Of a stretch of 64,000 nt of DNA, positions 36,302 through 45,303 are shown piece by piece. The notes beneath the pieces are model-generated. The model searched no databases, was not told the DNA's origin, and was given only the letters and a program-made list of their open reading frames with translations. Numbering within the stretch: position 1 is the stretch's first letter; each line of letters starts with the position of its first letter. This DNA comes from an uncultured Caulobacteraceae bacterium. GTDB taxonomy: Bacteria > Pseudomonadota > Alphaproteobacteria > Caulobacterales > Caulobacteraceae. Location: positions 186,001 through 250,000 of the forward strand of contig CAKZPF010000006.1 in the NCBI GenBank assembly GCA_937138625.1, read 5' to 3'. A program made the translations under genes and the position numbers.

Positions 36302-36877
36302 TTACATCACCGCTTCGACGCGGCTGACCTCGGGGATATAGCGGCGCAACATGTTCTCGACGCCAATTTTCAAAGTCATGGTCGAGGACGGACAGCCTGC
36401 ACACGCCCCCCGCATCGAAAGATACACCACGCCGCTGTCTTCTTCGAAACGGTCAAAAACAATATCGCCGCCATCGCGGGCAACGGCGGGGCGAATGCGC
36501 TCGTCGAGAACGGATTTGATCTCCTTCACCACCTGTTGGCCGCCTTCGGAATAATCGATGTCGCTTTCGGCCTCGTCAGCGGTGCCGGTGCCCTCGCCAT
36601 CATAAAGTGGCTGGCCCGAGGTATAATGATCCATGATGGCGGTCAGCACTGGGGCCTTCAGATGACGCCAGTCGATGTCGGCACCCGCTTTGGTCACCGA
36701 GACGAAATCCGGGCCAAAAAACACGGACGTGACATCGCCCAAATTCAGCAAGGCCCGCGCCAGCGGCGAGGGGGCTTGATCGGGATCGGTGAATTCGCGC
36801 GGTTCGGGGCTGACCTCGCGGCCAGGGCGGAACTTCATCACCAGCGGATTGGGGGTGTCTTCGGTTTCAATAAACAT
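36302..36877 (-). CDS. NifU-family Fe-S cluster carrier (Nfu type)
   Basis: An Nfu-type scaffold/carrier that delivers [4Fe-4S] clusters. Residues ~1-90 are the N-terminal Nfu domain (MFIETEDTPNPLVMKFRPG; FFGPDFVSVTKAGADIDWRHLK), and ~105-191 the NifU C-terminal domain with the cluster-binding Cys-x2-Cys in MRGACAGCPSSTMTLKIGVE. Unlike E. coli NfuA the N-terminal domain is the Nfu_N type found in alphaproteobacteria and mitochondria. The gene lies between the stress protein and the nitroreductase gene. Confidence 0.95.
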   Translation of the reverse strand: MFIETEDTPNPLVMKFRPGREVSPEPREFTDPDQAPSPLARALLNLGDVTSVFFGPDFVSVTKAGADIDWRHLKAPVLTAIMDHYTSGQPLYDGEGTGTADEAESDIDYSEGGQQVVKEIKSVLDERIRPAVARDGGDIVFDRFEEDSGVVYLSMRGACAGCPSSTMTLKIGVENMLRRYIPEVSRVEAVM

Positions 36878-36960
36878 GCCCGACAGATGGCCATTTTTTG
36901 CAAAAAGTCAAGTGTGGGACTCGGGTATTCATTTATCCATACTTTGTGTAAGGTCTTGTT

Positions 36961-37428
36961 TTAATTGGCCAAGGCTTTGATATCGTCTTCGGAGGCATTG
37001 CCCGGCACGATCAACACCGGCAAGGCGCGGTCTTGGAACAGGCCATCTTTGTTCAGGGCGCTGACCAGCGGGCCGGGGCCAGCCTTGCGGTCCACGCCCG
37101 CGGCCAGGATCAGGATCTTGATCTCGGGGTCTTTGGCGATGGTGGCTTCAAGGGCGGTTTTCAGGTCGCCCTCTTCGATGTGGCCTTCGGGTGTGTGCTC
37201 GGCAAGGCTTTCCGACAAAGAAACAAAATGGCTCAGACGGTTTTCCGCAGAGCTCCGGGCCTCGCGGGCCACTTCGTCGCGCACGGCGGCCCAATGTTCA
37301 AATCGCGTGGGCTGAATCACACTCAGGACCACGACGGTGGCGCCGGTGTTGCGCGCGCGCAAGGCCGCGTATTTCAAAGCGGTTTCGGCCTCGGCGCTGT
37401 CGTCGGCGATGACAAGAAGTTTACGCAT
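36961..37428 (-). CDS. Universal stress protein family
   Basis: A UspA-fold cytoplasmic protein of 155 residues: KLLVIADDSAEAETALKYAALRARNTGATVVVLSVI at the N-terminus, a helical middle, and ILILAAGVDRKAGPG then ALPVLIVPGN at the C-terminus. The usual ATP-binding G-x2-G-x9-G(S/T) pattern is not clear, so it may not bind ATP. The ATG at 37428 was preferred over one 6 codons earlier. Location next to nifU-like and trpS is common in alphaproteobacteria. Confidence 0.9.
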   Translation of the reverse strand: MRKLLVIADDSAEAETALKYAALRARNTGATVVVLSVIQPTRFEHWAAVRDEVAREARSSAENRLSHFVSLSESLAEHTPEGHIEEGDLKTALEATIAKDPEIKILILAAGVDRKAGPGPLVSALNKDGLFQDRALPVLIVPGNASEDDIKALAN

Positions 37429-37516
37429 GGCCCCAAGGTTTCGCAAAATCGTGGCCGTGTCTAGCCTGTATTATGTCTAGCCTGAAACGTCAAAACAGGC
37501 GACCCGCCCGGTTGCT

Positions 37517-37942
37517 CTATGGCCTGGTTTTAACCGGGGCTTTGATCTCCAGGGTGCTGCCATCGGAAAAGGTCAAGGTCACGGGCAGGGTGTCGCCGTC
37601 TTTCAGGGGCTGTTTCAAATCGAAAATCATCAAGTGCTTGCCATGGGGTTTCAGCACCACTTCGCCTTGGGCGGGGATGCTGAGACGGTCGACGGCCACC
37701 ATTTTCATAATGCCGTTTTCATGGATGTGATCGTGAATTTCCACGCGACCAGCACCGTCAGAAGCCGCGGACACCAAATCGATTTCTTGATCGCTGTCAT
37801 TTTTCACCACCAGATACCCGGCGGTGGTGGTGTTTTGGCCCAAGGGCGCGCGCACGGCGGCGTTTTCAACACTCAAGGATCCCGCCCAGGCACTGAGGGG
37901 GGCAAACACCAAGGCGGCGGCAAGAAGGGTGTGGGGTTTCAT
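37517..37942 (-). CDS. Periplasmic copper chaperone, PCuAC family
   Basis: An exported 141-residue protein that binds Cu(I) and supplies the CuA or CuB site of cytochrome oxidases. The signal peptide (LLAAALVFAPLSAWA) is followed by a cupredoxin-like fold with AAVRAPLGQNTTTAGYLVVKN and the copper ligands in EIHDHIHENGIMKM and, about 20 residues on, KPHGKHLMIF, matching the H-M-x10-M-x21-H-x-M pattern loosely. No Sco gene is adjacent. Confidence 0.92.
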   Translation of the reverse strand: MKPHTLLAAALVFAPLSAWAGSLSVENAAVRAPLGQNTTTAGYLVVKNDSDQEIDLVSAASDGAGRVEIHDHIHENGIMKMVAVDRLSIPAQGEVVLKPHGKHLMIFDLKQPLKDGDTLPVTLTFSDGSTLEIKAPVKTRP

Positions 37943-37968
37943 TGAAGTCTCCAGATGTTTGTGAGCCG

Positions 37969-38988
37969 TTAGGCTTGCCAGAAGCCGACGATCTCTTTGG
38001 TGCGTTTGACAACCGGGCCGGCGATGGTGCGGGCGCGTTCCGCCCCGCGCATCAAGGTGGCGTCCAGGTGCTGAGGTTCCGCCAACAATTGGGCCATTTT
38101 TTGACGCACGGGCCCCAGACGGTCGATCAGCACCTCGGTCAAGGCGGGTTTGAAGGCACCAAAGCCTTGCCCGGCATAATTGGCCAGCACCTCGGCCTTG
38201 GTTTGATCGCTTAGGGCGGCGAAGATCCCCACCAGATTGTCGGCTTCGGGCCGGGCGGCCAGGTCATCGGGATTGTCCGGCAAGGGCTCGGGGTCGGTTT
38301 TGGCTTTTTTGATTTTTTTGGCGATGTCATCATCACTGTCTTTCAGCGTGATGCGACTGAGGTCTGAAGGATCAGACTTCGACATCTTTTGCGTCCCGTC
38401 CCGCAGGCTCATGACCCGTGGCGCTGGGCCGCCGATCAGGGGCTCGGGGATGGGGAAAAAGTCAGGCACATTGAAATCTTGGTTGAACTTGCCGGCAATG
38501 TCGCGCGCAAGTTCGAGGTGTTGTTTCTGATCCTCGCCCACCGGCACATGGGTGGCATGATACAGCAAGATGTCGGCGGCCATCAGCACGGGATAGACAT
38601 ACAAACCCACCGAGGCCTTTTCCTTGTTTTTTCCTGCCTTGTCCTTGAACTGGGTCATGCGATTGAGCCACCCGATGCGGGCCACACAGTTGAAGATCCA
38701 GGCCAGCTCGGCATGTTCCGGTACGGCAGATTGGGCGAAAATGGCGGCCTGCCCGTCATCAACGCCGGCGGCCAGATACGCGGCGGCGATTTCCCGCGTT
38801 TGCTGAGCCAGGGCTTTCGGGTCTTGGGGCACGGTGATGGCGTGCAGATCGACAACACAATAAAGGCAATCGTGGCTGTCTTGCAGATCCACAAAGCGCT
38901 TGATGGCACCCAGATAATTGCCCAAATGCAGATTGCCGGTGGGCTGCACGCCGGACAACACGCGGGGCATGTGATGAATATCGCTCAT
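37969..38988 (-). CDS. trpS: Tryptophanyl-tRNA synthetase
   Basis: Class I aminoacyl-tRNA synthetase charging tRNA-Trp. In 339 residues: [21 protein letters not shown] with the HIGH-like motif near residue 19, [39 protein letters not shown], and the KMSKS loop [18 protein letters not shown] near residue 200. The ATG at 38988 was chosen; one lies 6 codons downstream and another frame extension upstream lacks family similarity. In this lineage trpS is normally followed upstream by murJ; here the two orphan genes lie between. Confidence 0.94.
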   Translation of the reverse strand: MSDIHHMPRVLSGVQPTGNLHLGNYLGAIKRFVDLQDSHDCLYCVVDLHAITVPQDPKALAQQTREIAAAYLAAGVDDGQAAIFAQSAVPEHAELAWIFNCVARIGWLNRMTQFKDKAGKNKEKASVGLYVYPVLMAADILLYHATHVPVGEDQKQHLELARDIAGKFNQDFNVPDFFPIPEPLIGGPAPRVMSLRDGTQKMSKSDPSDLSRITLKDSDDDIAKKIKKAKTDPEPLPDNPDDLAARPEADNLVGIFAALSDQTKAEVLANYAGQGFGAFKPALTEVLIDRLGPVRQKMAQLLAEPQHLDATLMRGAERARTIAGPVVKRTKEIVGFWQA

Positions 38989-39062
38989 GACTGCGCTTGT
39001 GCGCGTTTCCCGCAAAGGGGTCAAGATCGTTTGGTATTTCGGCACACTGTCCCGACGCCATC

Positions 39063-39090
39063 TTGACAAAATAGGAATAAGTGTTACTCT
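39063..39090 (+). promoter_or_regulatory. Candidate promoter of the paralogous gene pair
   Basis: A perfect -35 TTGACA (39063-39068), 16-nt spacer and -10 TACTCT (39085-39090), about 37 bases before the GTG start at 39127, in an AT-rich stretch. The -10 context GTTACTCT is shared with the promoter upstream of 8504. Confidence 0.5.
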
Positions 39091-39126
39091 GGCTTTTTTA
39101 TTTGATTGTATTTGGAGATTTTTATC

Positions 39127-40197
39127 GTGACTGGTGTCGGTGCCCCTGCGGCTGGCGAAGCCCTTCTACATACACAGATGGATAACCTTGACCAAGGGCA
39201 GCGGGCCTCAGCCTTTGATGGGGCCACCCAGGCGGCCACATTGGTCACTGACCCCCCCAAAGATGTCGTATTGGTTATGGACAGTGCACACGGTTATGCC
39301 GGCTGGTCGGGAAAGGGGACCAATCCCTTATATGATGCCAAGCATTTCATACATACTCAGGGTAATGTGCCGGAGCACGGTGCAACCCTTTATGATTTGG
39401 ATGATGCTGACCCGGCGTTGCTGCATAGTTTTGCCGAGACCGACAATGAATATCTTTATATCGAAAATAGGGTCTATGATCATTTGATTGCCAAGGGGTC
39501 GATCGAAGATCTGATCATCAGCGGCCACGGTCTGGGCGTTAGCTCCTATTACGGGGACAGCCTGGTGCCCATCAAAACCTTGCAAGCCATTGAACGCGCC
39601 ATGGAACGCGCACGCGCAGAGGGCCATGATGTTGAGATTGAAAACAGCATTCAATTCCCCGGCTGTGGTTCGTTTAGGCGTCTGGATGAAAATGAAATTG
39701 CCTATATGCGGGATTTCAGTTTGCGCACAGGCATCGATCTGACGGGGCAGTTGGATAGTGTGATCGTTGGCCAAGGGGGCTCACTTGATAGCAAGGTTAT
39801 CACCAAGGATTCCTATCGCGTGACCTTCAAGGATGGCATTCCCTATATTGACTTGTCTTTACATCAGCCGGAACACAACAGCCACTACAACGGTCAGATC
39901 AGGTCTAGTCTATATGATGGGGCCGTTGAGTTGCGTTATTATATCCCCGAGTACGCACTCGACATCGTCAATCGTCCAGGTTTTGATCCTGACGATTTCG
40001 CCAGCTACCAAGAGCAAGCTTTGGACAATATTCGAGACCTTCATAAGGAATACAACGAGGTCTATTTTGGCAACGGTTGGCTTGAGACCCACATTGGAGT
40101 GACGGCTGAACAGGCAGCTATGAACAAAATGGTCCGCTTTCGGTATTATGAAACCGGTGGTGTCGAGCAGCCCCAAAATGCGTGGGCTCAGAAATGA
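39127..40197 (+). CDS. Putative clan-CD-like (caspase-fold) protein with His-Gly/Cys dyad, first of a pair
   Basis: No family could be named with certainty. The 356-residue protein has, at residues ~125-200, [17 protein letters not shown] (His134), then 46 residues on IQFPGCGSF (Cys180), and [12 protein letters not shown]. This hydrophobic-strand/HG...GC layout, followed by a TG-rich strand, is the pattern of clan-CD peptidases and of the DUF4347 and CHAT-type domains. No signal peptide is seen. The C-terminal half ([29 protein letters not shown]) is shared with the next gene. GTG start with GGAG at 9-nt spacing. Protease activity is inference. Confidence 0.72.
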   Translation: MTGVGAPAAGEALLHTQMDNLDQGQRASAFDGATQAATLVTDPPKDVVLVMDSAHGYAGWSGKGTNPLYDAKHFIHTQGNVPEHGATLYDLDDADPALLHSFAETDNEYLYIENRVYDHLIAKGSIEDLIISGHGLGVSSYYGDSLVPIKTLQAIERAMERARAEGHDVEIENSIQFPGCGSFRRLDENEIAYMRDFSLRTGIDLTGQLDSVIVGQGGSLDSKVITKDSYRVTFKDGIPYIDLSLHQPEHNSHYNGQIRSSLYDGAVELRYYIPEYALDIVNRPGFDPDDFASYQEQALDNIRDLHKEYNEVYFGNGWLETHIGVTAEQAAMNKMVRFRYYETGGVEQPQNAWAQK

Positions 40198-41300
40198 CGA
40201 CTGTGGATGGGCCTGCTTCTCAGCATATCCTGGAAAGCGCCGAGCGCTACAGTGCTCCCCAGGGGGCTTCGGCTTTTGAAAACGTGGAATCGGTGGCGGG
40301 TGTGCGGAATCATCCCAAGCCCGAAAACGTCATTATTCGTTTACATTCCCGGCATCACACCGAGCGCGGGTTTGAAAACGAAGACATCTCAAATCCCTTC
40401 GTTGAACTTTTTTACAAGGACTTAGCCAACAGCAACAGCGACTGTTATGAATGTGGTGCCCCCCAATACAGTTATGATGATCTGAGTGTTCAGGAAGCGG
40501 CCTGTCTGTCCCAGTCCGATGCGGAATATGAGTTTATCGAAGACCAAGTCTATCAGCACCTCGTCACAAACGGTTCCATCGGGACCTTGATTATATCAGG
40601 ACACGGCACAGGGAGTGGAGGTCTGACCAGTGCACACTATGGTGATGAGGTTCTGCTGCGGCCAGCGTTGCAAGCGGTGGAGCGAGGTCTGAGGCGTGCC
40701 CAAACGGAATGCCCCGAAGTGACCATAGAAGACGGTGTTCATATCTTAGGGTGCAGCACCTTCAAATTCCTTGATGAAGACAAAAATATAGCCTTCGCCC
40801 GTGAGTTTAGCGTGCGAACGGGACTCGAGCTCAAAGGTGAGATTGAGGACACTCGGGTTGTAAGCGGTGGGGGGCGTAACGGTTTTGGTGCTGTAAACGC
40901 TCAGCACAGTGTGCGCTATCACACCGTGGTCTTTAAAGATGGCATTCCCTACGTCGATTTGCGCCCCTTCTCGTCGGACTCCTCCACGCTGTCTTATGGG
41001 CCGGAGACGGGGCAGATTGATGGCATTTCGTATGCTTGGGGCGATACCGAGGTGATTTATAGGGTGCCTGAGTATGCCCTTGATATCGTCAACACTCCAA
41101 ATTTCGATCCAGACGATCTGGCCTCTTATCAGGAAGCGGTTCTTGATGTCATGGCACAAGACCATGGTCGATACGGGTTTTGGCTTCAGGATCATGCGGG
41201 CGTCACGGCCGCCCAAGCTGAAATCAATGCCCAAACCCATTCACGGCTATTTCAGTCAGGGGGAACATTTCACCCCGATGCGATGTGGTCAGACCGCTAA
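40194..41300 (+). CDS. Putative clan-CD-like (caspase-fold) protein with His-Gly/Cys dyad, second of a pair
   Basis: Paralogue of the preceding protein, translationally coupled by a 4-base ATGA overlap. The 368 residues contain GSIGTLIISGHGTGSGG (His137), VHILGCSTFKF (Cys187) and FAREFSVRTGLELKGEIED, and later FKDGIPYVDLRP and [20 protein letters not shown], which match the first copy closely. N-terminal ~110 residues differ between the copies and here include a Cys-x2-Cys (CYECG). No signal peptide or membrane segment. Both putative catalytic residues are kept in both copies, which argues against one being a dead copy. Its stop overlaps murJ by 4 bases, convergent. Confidence 0.72.
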   Translation: MTTVDGPASQHILESAERYSAPQGASAFENVESVAGVRNHPKPENVIIRLHSRHHTERGFENEDISNPFVELFYKDLANSNSDCYECGAPQYSYDDLSVQEAACLSQSDAEYEFIEDQVYQHLVTNGSIGTLIISGHGTGSGGLTSAHYGDEVLLRPALQAVERGLRRAQTECPEVTIEDGVHILGCSTFKFLDEDKNIAFAREFSVRTGLELKGEIEDTRVVSGGGRNGFGAVNAQHSVRYHTVVFKDGIPYVDLRPFSSDSSTLSYGPETGQIDGISYAWGDTEVIYRVPEYALDIVNTPNFDPDDLASYQEAVLDVMAQDHGRYGFWLQDHAGVTAAQAEINAQTHSRLFQSGGTFHPDAMWSDR

Positions 41301-42850
41301 CCCCGGCGGCGCAGGGCCCCCAGAATTTGCTGGGGCGTGATGGCCTTCAGGCTGATGGTCAGCACCAGATACACGCCCCCTGACAGCACCACCAATACGG
41401 CAATCGAGATCACCGAGGGCAGCCCCCCGGCATCGAAATGTTTGGCCAGCATGCTTGAGACCAACAGGGCCATGGCCATTAGGCCCACGCAGCTCAGCGC
41501 CATACGCACCAGCCGCACCTTGCTGTCGGCATCCAGGCCAAAGTCGCCGCGCCGCTTCAGGGTCCAGATCAGCAAACTGACATTGACCCAGGCCGCCAGG
41601 GCCGTGGCCATGGCAATGCCCACATGCCCAATCAGCGGAAACAAAATCAACGAGCCGATGATGTTGGTGGCCACGGAACAGCTGGCATAAATCAATGGGG
41701 TTTTGGTATCTTCTCGCGCGAAATAAGCAGGCGTGAGCACCTTGATCAGCACATAGGCCGGCAAGCCCATGGCAAAAAACGACAAGGCCCGAGCCGTTTC
41801 ATAAGAAGCCGTGCGATCAAAGGCCCCGCGCTCAAACAGCGGCACGATGATTTCAAGCGGCACCACATACAGCGCCACCGCACACGGCAAGGTCAGGAAC
41901 ATGGCAAACTCGACGGCCCGGTTCAGCGCCATGCGGGCCCCCACATCATCATTATGGGCAAAGCGTTGCGAAAGCGCGGGCAGCAGCACCATGCCGACCG
42001 CAATGCCCACCACACCCAACGGCAATTGGTACAGGCGATCGGCATAATATAAATACGAGGCCGCACTGGCCTGATGGGTGGCGATGATGGTGCCCACCAG
42101 CACATTGATTTGGGTGACACCTGCCGACATGGCCCCCGGCACCGTCAGGGCAAAAAACTGTTTCACCCGAGGAGTGATGCCATAAAAGCGAAACGGCAAC
42201 AGGATCTTGGCGCGCTTAGCGGCGGCGATCATCCACAACAGCTGCAACCCGCCTGAAACCACCAAAGCCCAGGCCAAAAAGCGCCCGGTGGTGGCTTGGT
42301 CAACGTCGGCGATATGGGCGGCCACCAAGGCCCCGATCAGCATGATGTTCAACAAAATGGGCGCAGCCGCCGGGGCGGCAAACCGCCCCATGGCGGTCAG
42401 CACACCTGCGTATAGCGCGCACAAACCCATGAACAGCAAATAGGGAAAGGTGATGCGCGCGAGCTCGATGGTGAAAGCAAACTTGGTGGCGTCGTCTTGA
42501 AAGCCCGCCGCTACACCGCCCATCAACAGCGGCATCCAAATGACCACAGCAATGGAAAACACCAACAACACACTGGCCAGCAAAACCTGGGCGGTCATGG
42601 CAAAGCGCCGGGCGGCCTCGGGGCCCTCGACGGCGTGGGCTTTGGAAAACAAAGGCACAAAAGCGGCCGAAAAGGCCCCTTCGGCAAACAGAGAGCGAAA
42701 CAGGTTGGGGAAGCGCTGGGCCACCACAAAGGCATCATTGACCCAACCCGCCCCCAAGACCGCCGCCGTCAGCACATCGCGCACAAAGCCCAAAATCCGG
42801 CTGAGCAAGGTGAAAAACCCCACGACCGAGGCAGAACGCAGCAGGCTCAT
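41297..42850 (-). CDS. murJ: Lipid II flippase MurJ
   Basis: MurJ (MviN) flips the peptidoglycan precursor lipid II across the inner membrane. The 517-residue protein is a MOP-superfamily transporter with about 14 membrane segments; the conserved N-terminus LLSRILGFVRDVLTAAVLGAG, PNLFRSLFAEGAFSAAFVPLF and LPLGVVGIAVGMVLLPALSQ are visible. The start overlaps the glnD stop by 4 bases. glnD-murJ is a standard alphaproteobacterial pair. Confidence 0.96.
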   Translation of the reverse strand: MSLLRSASVVGFFTLLSRILGFVRDVLTAAVLGAGWVNDAFVVAQRFPNLFRSLFAEGAFSAAFVPLFSKAHAVEGPEAARRFAMTAQVLLASVLLVFSIAVVIWMPLLMGGVAAGFQDDATKFAFTIELARITFPYLLFMGLCALYAGVLTAMGRFAAPAAAPILLNIMLIGALVAAHIADVDQATTGRFLAWALVVSGGLQLLWMIAAAKRAKILLPFRFYGITPRVKQFFALTVPGAMSAGVTQINVLVGTIIATHQASAASYLYYADRLYQLPLGVVGIAVGMVLLPALSQRFAHNDDVGARMALNRAVEFAMFLTLPCAVALYVVPLEIIVPLFERGAFDRTASYETARALSFFAMGLPAYVLIKVLTPAYFAREDTKTPLIYASCSVATNIIGSLILFPLIGHVGIAMATALAAWVNVSLLIWTLKRRGDFGLDADSKVRLVRMALSCVGLMAMALLVSSMLAKHFDAGGLPSVISIAVLVVLSGGVYLVLTISLKAITPQQILGALRRRG

Positions 42851-45303
42851 GAGGTGGGATCCAGCAATTGGGCGGCGTCTTCAGGCTCCAGAATGGTCAA
42901 AAGATCCGCTTTCAGGCGCGCCCGGGCGTTCATGCTCATGTGGGGCAGGGTCCCTTCGTGTTGGACATAAAACACATCCACGGCCCGCGGGCCATATTTG
43001 TCGATATGAGCCGATAGAATATTAAGATTGTGTTGGCTGAAGCCATGGGCGAGCTCTGATAGCAGCCCAGGCCGGTCTCGGCCGGAGACCTCGATCACCA
43101 ATGCCCGCTCCGAGGCCGTGTCGTCAAAGGTGACCACCGGCGAAATGGCCATGGCCCGCGCACGACGGCTGAGGGGGGGTGGGGGGATGGGCGTGAAGTC
43201 CACCTCATCTTGCGGATCCTGGATAGAGGTCACCAGCGTGTTCAGCTCCGCCAGCAGACGATCCAGGCCCATGGGGTCCTTGGCGCCAAAGGCCTGCCCC
43301 CGGCGGTCTTGTAGCCAAAAACTATCGACGGCCATATCGCCTTCGGTGCGGATGCGGGCGGCCATCACACTGGCCCCGTGACGCGCCATTACCAATGTCA
43401 GGCTGGCCATCAGACCACCGTGATCGGGCGCGATGATGTCCACTTGGGTGGCGTCGTGCAGGCTGTTGGTGGGGGTTGGCGTTTGCAATCGCGCCCCCGG
43501 CACCAAGGGGTGTGGCAGCGTGTCGGACGATTGGCTTTTGCCACGAAAATGATCTTCCGTGTTGTGATACAGCTGGGTCATCAAACTGCCCTTCCAGCTG
43601 TTCCAAACCTGCGGGCCGACAGCCTGCATATCCATCACCGTCAGAACCATCAGTTGGCGTAGGCGATTGGGCGTTTTCACAATGGCGGCGAAATCCTTGA
43701 CGGTTGAAGGGTCGGCAAGGTCGCGTTTTTGGGCCACCTCGCTCATCAGCAAATGATGCTGCACCAGCCAGCCGATGCGTTTGATATCGCGTGGGGGCAG
43801 GCCCAGACGTTTGGCCGCCCGGCGTGCTCGGCGTGCCCCGGCGGTCAACTGATCACCGGTCCCCTTGCCCACATCATGCAACAGCACCGCAAGCTTCAAG
43901 ATATGGCTGTCTTCGATCTTTTGCATGGCCTCGGTGCACAGGGGGTGGCTGTCAGGGTGCTGTCCGGCTTCGACCTCCAGCAAAATGGCCAAGGCCCTAA
44001 GGGTGTGTTCGTCCACCGTATAGGCGTGGTGCATGTCAAACTGGCTCAGGCCGGTGATGCGGCGAAACTCCGGCAGGAACCAGCCCAAAAACCCGGTTTC
44101 ATGCATCAACCGAATGGCCCGCATGGCGTTGGGGCCGCGCGCCAGCAAGCTCAGAAAACGGGCGCTGGCATCGGGGTCTTGGCGGTCCTGAGACTTCAGA
44201 CGCCGCACCCCGCGTGCCACCGCCCCCAAGGTTTCGGGGTGGATGTCTAGGTTGTGCTGAGCCGCCAGGTCGAAAATGCCCATCATATCGGCGGCGGTGT
44301 CACGGAAGGCTTTGGCGGCCACTCGTAAACGTCCGCCGTGATGGCTGATATGACTGCTGATGCCTGGGGCCAGACGGGTGATGGGCCCTGTGATGGGAGT
44401 GGCGTTCATATCTTCAAGCCGGGTGCAGACGATGCGGGTCAAGGTGCGCACCTGTTGTGTGGTCCAGAAATAGCGATGCATCAGGCGCTGCACGCCGGTG
44501 TTGTCCCCATCGCCAAAGCCCATAGCCTGGGCCAAACGGGGTTGCAGATCAAAGGTCAGACGATCCTGGGCTCGGCCGGTCAATAGATGCATATGAAAGC
44601 GAACGGTCCATAAAAACGTTTGCCCGCGCGCAAACAGCCGACGCTCGTTGGCATCCAGAACAAAGGGCAGGGGGTTCTTGGCTTCAGGTGCCAGCGCACT
44701 GACAATCCAATAGAGCGTCTGCAAATCGCGCAAACCTCCGGGCCCGGATTTCACATCGGGCTCTACGGCAAATCGCGCGGCGCCGGCTTTTTCATGGCGC
44801 TCGTCGCGTTCGGCCAATTTGGCTTCGATAAAGGCGGTTCGGCGGGCTTTGTCGCCCATATGGGTGCGCACACAGGCCATCAACTCGTCCGCCATATGCC
44901 GATCCCCCCACAGCGGACGGGCGGTCATCAAACTGGTCAGCGCGGTGTGGTCCTCATCGATCAAGGCCAGCAAACTGTCAGGTGTATGCACAGATTGGCT
45001 GAGACGATAGCCACTGTCCCAAAGCGCATTGACAAAGGGGGTGATGCCGTCAGTGACCTCTTGGGTGGGTTGCAGGATCAAAATGTCCACGTCGGAAAAT
45101 GGGGCCAAATGTCCCGCGCCATAGCCGCCAGTGGCGATGACACACAAGGCGGGGTGCAGATGTTGTTTTGCCAAGGCTTTGACAGTTCTATCCGTCAGTT
45201 TGGCCAGGCGCTGGGCGGCCTTCAGACCGCCGGTGCTGTGCAAAAGGGGCATGACGGCCTTGAGGGCCAGGGCGTGGGGGCTGTCGGCAGGCAGGCCGGG
45301 CAT
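42847..45303 (-). CDS. glnD: PII uridylyltransferase/uridylyl-removing enzyme GlnD
   Basis: GlnD senses glutamine and uridylylates or deuridylylates PII proteins, the top of nitrogen control. The 818-residue protein has an N-terminal nucleotidyltransferase (TGGYGAGHLAPFSDVDILIL), GlnE-like helices with VKSGPGGLRDLQTLYW, an HD domain (TVDEHTLRALAIL; LAVLLHDVGKGTGDQ) and two C-terminal ACT domains (DHGGLMASLTLVMARHGASV; VSGRDRPGLLSELAHGFSQHNL). The usual GGYGRGEL reads GGYGAGHL here, and the protein is ~100 residues shorter than most, mainly at the N-terminus. Confidence 0.95.
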   Translation of the reverse strand: MPGLPADSPHALALKAVMPLLHSTGGLKAAQRLAKLTDRTVKALAKQHLHPALCVIATGGYGAGHLAPFSDVDILILQPTQEVTDGITPFVNALWDSGYRLSQSVHTPDSLLALIDEDHTALTSLMTARPLWGDRHMADELMACVRTHMGDKARRTAFIEAKLAERDERHEKAGAARFAVEPDVKSGPGGLRDLQTLYWIVSALAPEAKNPLPFVLDANERRLFARGQTFLWTVRFHMHLLTGRAQDRLTFDLQPRLAQAMGFGDGDNTGVQRLMHRYFWTTQQVRTLTRIVCTRLEDMNATPITGPITRLAPGISSHISHHGGRLRVAAKAFRDTAADMMGIFDLAAQHNLDIHPETLGAVARGVRRLKSQDRQDPDASARFLSLLARGPNAMRAIRLMHETGFLGWFLPEFRRITGLSQFDMHHAYTVDEHTLRALAILLEVEAGQHPDSHPLCTEAMQKIEDSHILKLAVLLHDVGKGTGDQLTAGARRARRAAKRLGLPPRDIKRIGWLVQHHLLMSEVAQKRDLADPSTVKDFAAIVKTPNRLRQLMVLTVMDMQAVGPQVWNSWKGSLMTQLYHNTEDHFRGKSQSSDTLPHPLVPGARLQTPTPTNSLHDATQVDIIAPDHGGLMASLTLVMARHGASVMAARIRTEGDMAVDSFWLQDRRGQAFGAKDPMGLDRLLAELNTLVTSIQDPQDEVDFTPIPPPPLSRRARAMAISPVVTFDDTASERALVIEVSGRDRPGLLSELAHGFSQHNLNILSAHIDKYGPRAVDVFYVQHEGTLPHMSMNARARLKADLLTILEPEDAAQLLDPTS

